12,039 nt of DNA from Pedobacter sp. UBA4863 (GTDB lineage Bacteria; Bacteroidota; Bacteroidia; Sphingobacteriales; Sphingobacteriaceae). Location of the stretch: NCBI RefSeq assembly GCF_002399615.1, contig NZ_DHDZ01000009.1, positions 6,106 to 18,144 of the forward strand, given 5' to 3'. The notes below the pieces were generated by a model, which was not told the origin of the DNA, did not search any database, and saw nothing but the letters and a program-made list of their open reading frames with translations. The stretch's first letter is position 1. The number at the start of each line of letters is the position of its first letter. A program made the translations under genes and the position numbers. Of the stretch, positions 6,533 through 12,039 are shown piece after piece.

Positions 6533-7163
6533 CTTATACATTGCCGACGATCATCAATTGTTAATTGATGGCCTTGTTTCTGCATTAAGTAGCTATGCCC
6601 ACCTAAAGGTGATAGGCACGGCCAACAATGGTAAAAAGGTAATGAGCGACCTTTGCATAAAGCAACCTGATATGCTATTACTAGACTTAAACATGCCACT
6701 AATGGATGGCTTACAAGTAATAGAAAACGTAAAGACCAATTATCCAAACGTAAAAATTCTCATCTTATCTAATTACAACGAAGCCCATATTATTAAAGAA
6801 GTACAACAAAAAGGCGCCAATGGATACCTATTGAAAGATGGTGCTATTTCGACCCTCATTTCAGCCATAGAAAGCATTTACAAAGGAAACTTAATTTTTC
6901 CTGAACTTTCTGTTAAGACCAACGCAACAGAAACCAGCTATTTTATGGACGATTTTATGAAAGAATACCTGCTTACTAAACGAGAGTACGATATTTTATT
7001 ATTGATGGCCAAAGGCAAATCTAGTATTGAAATTAGTGAAAGCTTGTTTATTAGCACAGCTACGGTGAGCACGCACAGAAGAAATATCCTTAAAAAATTA
7101 GGCTTACACAGAACGTCAGAAATAATGAGCTTAGCACTGGCAAAGGGTTGGCTCAAAGAATAG
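6519..7163 (+). CDS. NarL/FixJ-family response regulator (REC + LuxR HTH)
   Basis: A 214-residue DNA-binding regulator. The receiver domain (about 3-120) has the acidic pocket Asp10/Asp11, phospho-acceptor Asp56 (LLLDLNMPLMDG), the switch Ser84 (LILSNYNE) and Lys106 (GYLLKDGA). The LuxR-type helix-turn-helix spans about 150-212, with LTKREYDILLLMAKG and the recognition part STATVSTHRRNILKKL. The ATG lies inside the last codons of the kinase gene, giving a 14-nt overlap (6519-6532) in a different frame, which indicates a single transcript and translational coupling. It is almost certainly phosphorylated by the neighbouring kinase. Target genes are not visible in the window. There is no T-tract terminator on this strand after it; the hairpin at 7198-7216 is oriented for the tRNA on the other strand. 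Confidence 0.95.
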   Translation: MNKINLYIADDHQLLIDGLVSALSSYAHLKVIGTANNGKKVMSDLCIKQPDMLLLDLNMPLMDGLQVIENVKTNYPNVKILILSNYNEAHIIKEVQQKGANGYLLKDGAISTLISAIESIYKGNLIFPELSVKTNATETSYFMDDFMKEYLLTKREYDILLLMAKGKSSIEISESLFISTATVSTHRRNILKKLGLHRTSEIMSLALAKGWLKE

Positions 7164-7184
7164 CGTTAGGCCAACAAAAATCTT

Positions 7185-7216
7185 TAAAAACAAAAAACCC
7201 CGAAGTTATTTCGGGG
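7185..7216 (-). terminator. Intrinsic terminator of tRNA-Phe
   Basis: On the minus strand CCCCGAA (7216-7210) pairs with TTCGGGG (7204-7198) around a 5-nt loop, followed by a T-rich run (TTTTTTGTTTTT, 7197-7186). On the plus strand the stem is preceded by the A-run, not followed by Ts, so it mainly serves the tRNA. It begins about 10 nt past the mature tRNA end. Confidence 0.85.
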
Positions 7217-7225
7217 CTGTGGAAG

Positions 7226-7298
7226 TGGTGCCTCCAGGGATCGAACCAGGGACACAAGGATTTTCAGTCCTTTGCTCTACCTACTGAGCTAAGGCACC
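7226..7298 (-). tRNA. tRNA-Phe (GAA)
   Basis: The minus strand folds into a cloverleaf. The acceptor stem is GGTGCCT/AGGCACC, the D arm GCTC-8 nt-GAGC, and the anticodon arm AAGGA-CTGAAAA-TCCTT with anticodon GAA at 7265-7263. The T arm is CCTGG-TTCGATC-CCTGG, which leaves a T-T mismatch at its middle pair. The discriminator is A (7226). The genome continues CTT, so CCA is not encoded and must be added enzymatically, as is common in Bacteroidota. The gene points head-on toward the response-regulator operon. Confidence 0.95.
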
Positions 7299-7339
7299 TC
7301 CCATTTGGGATTGCGAATGTAGAGATTATTTCTGAAGAA

Positions 7340-7347
7340 CAAAATTA
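7340..7347 (-). promoter_or_regulatory. Possible -7 box of the tRNA-Phe promoter
   Basis: The minus strand reads TAATTTTG (7347 to 7340), a perfect TAnnTTTG match about 42 nt upstream of the mature tRNA 5' end. No TTTG is seen at the expected distance upstream, so the assignment is tentative. Confidence 0.35.
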
Positions 7348-7532
7348 TTTTTAGCAAAAAACCTTTCCTTCATAAAAAAAAACAACTTTCGTGCTAAATT
7401 TCAAGCAATTAGATTTTAAAAAAACACACTTAACAATTCATAAACATTCTAAATTTAGAAAATTATGCAAGCATAATAAATGTTTTAAAATGAAAAATTT
7501 TAACTTCGTTATACCATAAGGGTAGAAATATC

Positions 7533-8828
7533 ATGATCTCACAAATCCTATTCATTATTTTAGCTATAACTGGCACTGCATTATTTACCTACAATGTCCG
7601 CAAAGTTATTCGTAATATTAAGCTAGGCAAAGCTACTAACCGTAGCGACAAGCCCCAAGAACGTTTAATAACCATGCTAAAAGTGGCTTTTGGCCAAACA
7701 AAAATGGCCGTACGCCCTGTGCCTTTTTTATTGCATTTGGTGGTTTATTTAGGCTTTGTTATTATCAATCTCGAAGTGCTAGAAATTATTATAGATGGCG
7801 TTTTTGGCACCCATAGGGTATTTGTTGGCTTAGGAGGCTTTTATAATTTCCTTATCGGTAGTTTCGAACTGCTTGCCGCAGGAGTTTGGCTAGCCTGTGC
7901 CGTTTTCTTAATTCGTAGAAACATACTTAAACTTAAACGTTTTTCTGGTGTAGAAATGAAAAGTTGGCCAAAATCTGATGCCAATCTCATCCTAATTACT
8001 GAAATTTTATTAATGTCGGCCTTTTTAATGATGAATGCCGCCGACGCCAAATTGCAAGCTTTAAGTGTAGCACATTACACACCTGCTGGTGCCTTTCCGG
8101 TAAGCACTTGGCTGCAAAGCCTATTGCCCAATCAGGTAAGCAGTTTAATTTTTATTGAACGTTTTTGTTGGTGGTTCCACATTATAGGTATTTTTGGTTT
8201 TTTAAACTATTTGCCTTACTCTAAGCATTTCCACATTATGCTAGCCTTCCCTAACACCTATTTTTCTAAGCTACAACCAAAGGGCGAGTTTAGCAATATG
8301 GCTAGCGTAACCAACGAAGTTAAGGCCATGCTAGATCCTTCGTTTGCACCTACCCAAACTACGTCTGGCAAATTTGGCGCTAAAGATATTAACGACCTCA
8401 CCTGGGTGAATTTACTAAATGCCTATACTTGTACCGAGTGTGGTAGGTGTACTTCGGTTTGCCCAGCTAACCTTACTGGAAAACTACTTTCTCCGCGTAA
8501 AATTATGATGGATACCCGCGACCGCATGGAAGAAGTAGGCAAAAACATAGACCAGCACGGTGCCGACCACCAAGATGGAAAATCATTGCTAGACGATTAT
8601 ATTAGCAGAGAAGAAATTTGGGCCTGCACAAGCTGCAACGCTTGCACGGAGGCTTGTCCTGTAAACATAGATCCTTTAGAAATTATTACAGAACTGCGCC
8701 GCTATGCTGTAATGGAAGAATCTGTTGCACCTGCCAGCATTAATGCCATGTTGGGCAACATAGAAAACAACGGTGCACCCTGGAAATACTCGCCTGCAGA
8801 TAGATTTAACTGGAGCGAAGGAAGTTAA
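7533..8828 (+). CDS. Membrane (Fe-S)-binding protein: cytochrome-b-like domain fused to HdrC-like dicluster ferredoxin
   Basis: A 431-residue inner-membrane redox protein. Hydrophobic helices lie at about 2-21, 65-87, 108-126, 150-170 and 208-228. Histidines at or near the helices (His68, His216, and His232/His234 in YSKHFHIM) resemble those of NarI/HdrE-type b-cytochromes and could ligate heme. The C-terminal half carries two [4Fe-4S] motifs: Cys300-303-306-310 (CTECGRCTSVCP) and Cys365-368-371-375 (CTSCNACTEACP), as in HdrC and GlpC. The architecture is thus HdrE-like plus HdrC-like in one chain. The following CCG-domain gene supplies an HdrB-like partner, so together they probably pass electrons between a cytoplasmic donor or acceptor and menaquinone. 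The substrate is unknown. The stop codon TAA (8826-8828) is also the first three bases of the heptamer array. Confidence 0.9.
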   Translation: MISQILFIILAITGTALFTYNVRKVIRNIKLGKATNRSDKPQERLITMLKVAFGQTKMAVRPVPFLLHLVVYLGFVIINLEVLEIIIDGVFGTHRVFVGLGGFYNFLIGSFELLAAGVWLACAVFLIRRNILKLKRFSGVEMKSWPKSDANLILITEILLMSAFLMMNAADAKLQALSVAHYTPAGAFPVSTWLQSLLPNQVSSLIFIERFCWWFHIIGIFGFLNYLPYSKHFHIMLAFPNTYFSKLQPKGEFSNMASVTNEVKAMLDPSFAPTQTTSGKFGAKDINDLTWVNLLNAYTCTECGRCTSVCPANLTGKLLSPRKIMMDTRDRMEEVGKNIDQHGADHQDGKSLLDDYISREEIWACTSCNACTEACPVNIDPLEIITELRRYAVMEESVAPASINAMLGNIENNGAPWKYSPADRFNWSEGS

Positions 8829-8944
8829 GGAGCAAAGAGTAAAGAACAAGGAGCAAGGAATAAGGAGCAAGGAATAAGGAATAAGGAATAAGGAATAAGG
8901 AGCAAGGAATAAGGAATAAGGAATAAGGAGCAAAGAGTAAAGAC
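8826..8944. repeat. Array of 17 tandem heptamers, consensus YAARGAR
   Basis: In phase from 8826, seventeen 7-nt units follow without interruption; all but the last base of the final unit fit [T/C]AA[G/A]GA[G/A]. Counts are TAAGGAA 5, TAAGGAG 4, CAAGGAA 3, CAAAGAG 2, and CAAGGAG, TAAAGAA and TAAAGAC once each. The first unit contains the stop codon of the upstream gene. The 20 bases at 8826-8845 are repeated exactly at 8924-8943, so both ends match. An internal higher-order unit of 35 nt (8861-8895) recurs at 8896-8923 shortened by one heptamer, suggesting slippage. It resembles the short tandemly repeated heptamers described in cyanobacteria in form only. Confidence 0.95.
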
Positions 8945-9029
8945 ACTAAACTAACAAAAACTAAAGCATTTTGTGCAGGGCAACGAGAGAAGCACCATAC
9001 ACATTACGCCAAACGCAATACTAAAAGAA

Positions 9030-9818
9030 ATGGAATTTAAAGTACCAACCATGGCCGAACTAGTGGCCGCTGGAGAAGAACCAGAAATATTATTTTGGGT
9101 AGGCTGTGCCGGTAGTTACGACGAACGGGCACAAAAAATTACTCGTGATATTTGTAAAATCTTACACCACGTTGGGCTAAAATATGCTGTTTTAGGCACC
9201 GAAGAAAGTTGTACCGGCGACCCCGCAAAAAGAGCAGGCAACGAGTTTTTGTTCCAGATGCAGGCCATGACCAACATAGAAGTGTTAAATGCCTACAATA
9301 TTAAAAAAATTGTAACGGGCTGCCCGCACTGCTTCAATACCATAAAAAACGAATACCCGGGTTTGGGGGGCACATACGAGGTTATTCATCATTCGCAATT
9401 AATACAAGATTTAATTAATCAAGGCAAGCTAAAAGCCGAAGGCGGAGAAAGTTTTAAGGGAAAGAAAATAACTTATCACGACCCTTGTTATTTAGGCCGA
9501 GCCAATGGCGTTTACGAAGCACCTAGAAAAGCTTTAGAGGTTTTAGATGCCGAACTAGTAGAAATGAAACGTTGTAAGGCCAATGGGTTATGTTGCGGTG
9601 CTGGTGGTGCACAAATGTTTAAAGAACCCGAAAAAGGTGATAAAGACATTAACATCGAACGTGTTGAAGAAGCTTTATTAATTGAACCTCATTTTATTGC
9701 AGCTGGTTGCCCGTTCTGTATGACCATGTTAAACGATGGTGTAAAGCTGAAAGACAAAGAACAGGAAGTTAAAGTATTGGATATTGCAGAAATTACCGTA
9801 AGAGCCAATGGCCTATAA
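9030..9818 (+). CDS. CCG-domain (HdrB-like) cysteine-rich Fe-S oxidoreductase subunit
   Basis: A 262-residue soluble protein with two cysteine-rich CCG domains, as in HdrB, GlpC and LutA. The second domain is complete: Cys153 (HDPCYLGR), Cys188-Cys189 (GLCCGAGGAQM) and Cys227/Cys230 (AGCPFC), the pattern that holds the non-cubane [4Fe-4S] clusters in HdrB. The first is degenerate: Cys26, Cys61 (EESCTGDPAKR), Cys98 and Cys101 (GCPHC). I chose ATG at 9030; a GTG at 8973 would add 19 residues without conservation features, and family members start just before the conserved TMAELxAAGExPEhLFWVGCAGS region. It is probably the catalytic partner of the membrane ferredoxin protein upstream, cotranscribed through the heptamer array. 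The reaction (disulfide, flavoprotein or organic-acid linked) cannot be read. A strong terminator follows immediately. Confidence 0.9.
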   Translation: MEFKVPTMAELVAAGEEPEILFWVGCAGSYDERAQKITRDICKILHHVGLKYAVLGTEESCTGDPAKRAGNEFLFQMQAMTNIEVLNAYNIKKIVTGCPHCFNTIKNEYPGLGGTYEVIHHSQLIQDLINQGKLKAEGGESFKGKKITYHDPCYLGRANGVYEAPRKALEVLDAELVEMKRCKANGLCCGAGGAQMFKEPEKGDKDINIERVEEALLIEPHFIAAGCPFCMTMLNDGVKLKDKEQEVKVLDIAEITVRANGL

Positions 9819-9837
9819 GTCAGTCTTATTATATTTT

Positions 9838-9873
9838 AAAAGCCTTTCTGCACTTACCAGAAAGGCTTTTTTA
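9838..9873 (+). terminator. Intrinsic terminator of the Hdr-like unit
   Basis: A perfect 13-bp stem pairs 9838-9850 (AAAAGCCTTTCTG) with 9858-9870 around a 7-nt loop (CACTTAC). The T-run at 9867-9872 overlaps the end of the stem. The A-run on the other side makes it usable from both directions. It lies 19 nt after the stop codon. Confidence 0.9.
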
Positions 9874-10009
9874 TGCATTCATATCCCTTCACAAATAGAT
9901 CTCGATAGTTTTTGGTTAACAATTATTTAATTAACTTGCATTACCTATCCACAAACACCAACAACAAAACATATTTAAACAAAAAGAAAATCCAAAAACC
10001 TCGTATTCA

Positions 10010-10846
10010 ATGAAAAAGCAGTTCCTAATATTGGTGTTATTTTTAACCGCCACCTACAACCTTAATGCCCAAAAAGCCATCAACTTATTAACCTACAACA
10101 TTAGGTATGAGAACAAAGACGATAAGAATGATTTATGGACTAACAGGCGGGAAGAAATGGTTGATCAAATAAAAAAATATAAAATAGATATTTTATGCGC
10201 TCAGGAAGATTTGGAGAGCCAAGCTAAATTCTTAGAAGAAGGAACTAAACTTAAAGGAACTTTAAACGAAAGAACGAGGGGTAAAACTGGTTTTTACAAT
10301 GGCATATACTATAACGAAAAAAAATTTAAGCTACTTACAGAAGGGCATTTCTTTTTAAACGAAAGTACAGATACGGTAGGAAAAGGCTGGGATGCAGCTG
10401 GTTTTAGGTTTGCTAGATGGGTAAAATTCTATGATAAAAAGAATAAAAACGAGTTTTACATTTTCAATACCCATTTTGATCATAAGGGCGTGGTTGCTCG
10501 CAATCAATCGGCGAAACTGATGCTCAAAAAGATAGCAGAAATTGCAGGGAACGCTCCTATAATACTCACTGGCGATTTGAATGCCAAACCCACTACCAAC
10601 CCCATAAAAACACTTAAGACTTTGCTAAAAGACAGTAGAGAAGCTAGCCTGTCTTCGCCACTAGGCCCACAAGGTACTTTTAATGGTTTTAATTTAGAAC
10701 GTACACTAGATACTAGAATTGACTACATTTTTGTGAACGATAAGGTTACTGTGAACACCTACGAAGTACTTGCCGAGAAAACCAAAAACGGAGGTTATAT
10801 TTCAGACCACCTCCCAATTAGGGTAAACCTTAACATTAACAAATAA
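10010..10846 (+). CDS. Exported endonuclease/exonuclease/phosphatase (EEP)-family protein
   Basis: A 278-residue protein with a signal peptide (about 1-20, cleavage after LNA before Gln21, typical of Bacteroidota exports). The EEP fold covers residues 24-275. Catalytic and metal-binding residues are visible: Asn30 (LTYNIRY), Glu66 (CAQED), His155 and Asp157 (NTHFDH), Asp189 and Asn191 (GDLNA), Asp238 (IDYIF), and Asp266/His267 (SDHLPI). The family includes DNase I-like nucleases, sphingomyelinases and inositol polyphosphate phosphatases. With this signal peptide and the 'SDHLPI' ending, an extracytoplasmic phosphodiesterase or phosphatase is likely, but the substrate cannot be told. Its stop codon (10844-10846) directly abuts that of the convergent gene, with no room for a terminator between them. 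Confidence 0.93.
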   Translation: MKKQFLILVLFLTATYNLNAQKAINLLTYNIRYENKDDKNDLWTNRREEMVDQIKKYKIDILCAQEDLESQAKFLEEGTKLKGTLNERTRGKTGFYNGIYYNEKKFKLLTEGHFFLNESTDTVGKGWDAAGFRFARWVKFYDKKNKNEFYIFNTHFDHKGVVARNQSAKLMLKKIAEIAGNAPIILTGDLNAKPTTNPIKTLKTLLKDSREASLSSPLGPQGTFNGFNLERTLDTRIDYIFVNDKVTVNTYEVLAEKTKNGGYISDHLPIRVNLNINK

Positions 10847-11329
10847 TCATTTGCCCGAGGCTAGCGCCTTATTCGTGATTTCTTTTAAATGGTAATGCAG
10901 TTCATTTAACTGCTCAGCATCAATATTTTTGAGAGGAACCACCATATAAGTGGCCATACTATCAATAGCTCCGGCTTTATCGTTTCTGGTTTGCACAATA
11001 ACATCGTCGTTTTTGGTGTGCAAAACCAGTTCGCCACGCAGGGTGTTACCCAAAAAATCTACCGATTTAAAACGGGAAAGGCTAAAGGAAAAAAACTCTT
11101 CTTTGCCATTGGCATAAACCTTCCTGTATCTACAAAAACCAGTGTTGGTAACCTTTATTTCGTACTGTTTTAAAGTACTTAGCTGTTCGTCCTTATCGTA
11201 GTATTTATTTAAAAAATCATGAATAAATCCGCGATGGTCTAGCGGAGCAGCAAAACCAGAAAACAACAGAAAAGCAGCGGCAAACAAAAAGAAAACCGAC
11301 TTTTTTAAGGTTAATGTAAACTTTTTCAT
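10847..11329 (-). CDS. Exported protein of unknown function
   Basis: A 160-residue protein that I do not recognise. Residues 1-10 are basic (MKKFTLTLKK) and about 11-27 form a hydrophobic segment (FFLFAAAFLLFSGFA), an evident signal peptide with probable cleavage near FAA/PLD. The mature part of about 130 residues is mixed alpha/beta: a basic and aromatic region GFCRYRKVYANGKEEFFSF, beta-like stretches (GELVLHTKNDDVIVQ, MATYMVVPL) and a C-terminal helix (AEQLNELHYHLKEI). It contains one cysteine and no catalytic motif. It is expected in the periplasm. It converges on the EEP gene with zero intergenic bases and diverges from the next gene across a 50-nt gap. Confidence 0.8.
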   Translation of the reverse strand: MKKFTLTLKKSVFFLFAAAFLLFSGFAAPLDHRGFIHDFLNKYYDKDEQLSTLKQYEIKVTNTGFCRYRKVYANGKEEFFSFSLSRFKSVDFLGNTLRGELVLHTKNDDVIVQTRNDKAGAIDSMATYMVVPLKNIDAEQLNELHYHLKEITNKALASGK

Positions 11330-11368
11330 GAGCGCAAAGTTTTAAGAAGAGCAAGTTAAATAATTTGG

Positions 11369-11376
11369 TATTTTTG
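11369..11376 (+). promoter_or_regulatory. Possible -7 box for a leaderless transcript
   Basis: TATTTTTG at 11369-11376 matches TAnnTTTG perfectly and ends 3 nt before the ATG at 11380, which would place transcription start at or next to the start codon. No TTTG lies about 20 nt upstream, so the match may be chance. Confidence 0.25.
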
Positions 11377-11379
11377 GAT

Positions 11380-11868
11380 ATGACTTTTTCTCCACAATCT
11401 AAAGTTTGGATTTATCAAAGTAACCGAAAATTTAATGGCACTGAAGCTACAGAAATACAGCGCATTTTAAATGATTTCGTTGTACAATGGACAGCCCACG
11501 GCAATCATCTCAATGCCAAAGCCGAAATTTTCTACAATTATTTTATTGTGCTTACCGTAGATGAAGGTGTTGCCAATGCTACGGGCTGTTCTATCGATTC
11601 GTCGGTAAGAGCCATCAAGGAAATAGAGCGTCAGTACAATTTAGATCTTTTCGACCGTTTTAACATGGCCTACAAAATAGGTAATGAAGTGCATGTAGCC
11701 ACAAAAGAAGATTTTGAAACACTTATTACCATAAAGAAGATCGACTTAAACACCACTGTTTTTAACAATCTGGTGCCAACCTTAGCAGATTTTCAACAAA
11801 AATGGGAAGTAAAATTGGAAGACAGCTGGCATAAACAAATCTTTGCCACACAATTAGATGCCCAGTAG
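11380..11868 (+). CDS. Conserved cytoplasmic protein of unknown function, often mislabelled ABC transporter ATPase
   Basis: A 162-residue protein starting MTFSPQSKVWIYQSNR. I chose the ATG at 11380 over a TTG at 11365 because related Bacteroidota proteins begin just before this KVWIYQSNR block. Other notable parts are VVQWTAHGNHLNAKA (about 31-45), FIVLTVDEG (about 54-62), the small-residue motif ATGCSIDSSVRAIKEIE (about 65-81) and LFDRFNMAYK (about 88-97). There is no signal peptide or membrane segment. Relatives are sometimes annotated as ABC transporter ATPase, but the protein has no Walker A, Walker B or ABC signature and is too short for that domain, so I treat the label as an error. The CSID motif with a conserved-looking cysteine may be functional. 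Confidence 0.85.
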   Translation: MTFSPQSKVWIYQSNRKFNGTEATEIQRILNDFVVQWTAHGNHLNAKAEIFYNYFIVLTVDEGVANATGCSIDSSVRAIKEIERQYNLDLFDRFNMAYKIGNEVHVATKEDFETLITIKKIDLNTTVFNNLVPTLADFQQKWEVKLEDSWHKQIFATQLDAQ

Positions 11869-12010
11869 GTATTCAAGGCTCAAGACCATTAAATTAATAG
11901 GCTCTTTCAAAAAGTATGCTCGATCTTTGGTGGCTTTTTCCACTAAACAATAACTTATAGCGTTTAAATTAAGCTACCCGTAGTGCATTATTGATTTAAA
12001 TTAGCTATCC

Positions 12011-12039
12011 TCCCCCCACCCCCTCCAAAGGGGGACACA
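12011..12039. repeat. GC-rich hairpin, probable interspersed palindromic element (cut by window end)
   Basis: In an AT-rich spacer, 12012-12017 is six Cs, and 12019-12024 (CCCCCT) pairs with 12029-12034 (AGGGGG) around CCAA. The C6 run can compete for the same G-run. Short C/G-rich palindromes of this look recur in intergenic spaces of Bacteroidota genomes. Only one copy is visible here, and it reaches the window end. Confidence 0.45.

Noticed and set aside
7148..7354. A 68-codon plus-strand frame after the response regulator
   Set aside because: It is made largely of the antisense of tRNA-Phe and its terminator.
8826..8944. The heptamer array as a CRISPR array
   Set aside because: Units are 7 nt with no spacers, and no cas genes are present; it is a simple tandem repeat.
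10991..11173. A 60-codon plus-strand frame inside the exported unknown gene
   Set aside because: It is antisense to a gene with a clear signal peptide and has no features of its own.
11380..11868. The ABC transporter ATPase label for the last gene
   Set aside because: No Walker A, Walker B or signature motif is visible and the protein is too short for an ABC nucleotide-binding domain.

Overview
The window looks like an ordinary chromosomal segment from a member of the Bacteroidota, most probably Sphingobacteriaceae (Pedobacter-like). The evidence is an AT-rich genome, promoter-like sequences of the Bacteroidota type (TTTG, about 20 nt, TAnnTTTG), a 7TMR-DISM sensor kinase, a tRNA-Phe lacking an encoded CCA, and several proteins that resemble families common in this phylum. 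The genus assignment is inference from family resemblance, not a database result.

Layout from left to right. Positions 2-637 hold a YihX-like HAD phosphatase and 779-1096 a small Mpo1/DUF962 membrane protein. katG (1273-3543) encodes a complete catalase-peroxidase; its upstream region carries an OxyR-like operator against a Bacteroidota-type promoter, then a leader with an imperfect hairpin. A 473-nt gap (3544-4016) holds the katG terminator, a strong promoter candidate, an unlisted 49-codon ORF and a terminator-like hairpin only 19 nt before a GreA/GreB-C (Rnk-like) gene (4017-4409). Next comes a two-component pair: a 7TMR-DISM histidine kinase (4661-6532) overlapping a NarL/LuxR-type response regulator (6519-7163). 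A tRNA-Phe with its own terminator lies on the minus strand (7226-7298).

Positions 7533-8828 and 9030-9818 hold a split heterodisulfide-reductase-like module: a membrane cytochrome-b-like plus dicluster ferredoxin protein, and a CCG-domain cysteine-rich protein. Between them sits an array of 17 heptamers (8826-8944). The right side holds a secreted endonuclease/exonuclease/phosphatase-family protein (10010-10846), a convergent exported protein of unknown function (11329-10847) and a divergent conserved cytoplasmic protein (11380-11868). A GC-rich hairpin at the very end looks like an interspersed repeat.

The neighbouring genes do not form one pathway. Supported functional units are the peroxide-responsive katG unit, the kinase/regulator operon and the Hdr-like redox pair. 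I found no CRISPR array, transposase, phage gene or clear undescribed defence system. The observations most worth following are the OxyR-like katG operator, the terminated leader in front of the Rnk-like gene, the heptamer array fused to a stop codon, and the Hdr-like pair of unknown substrate.
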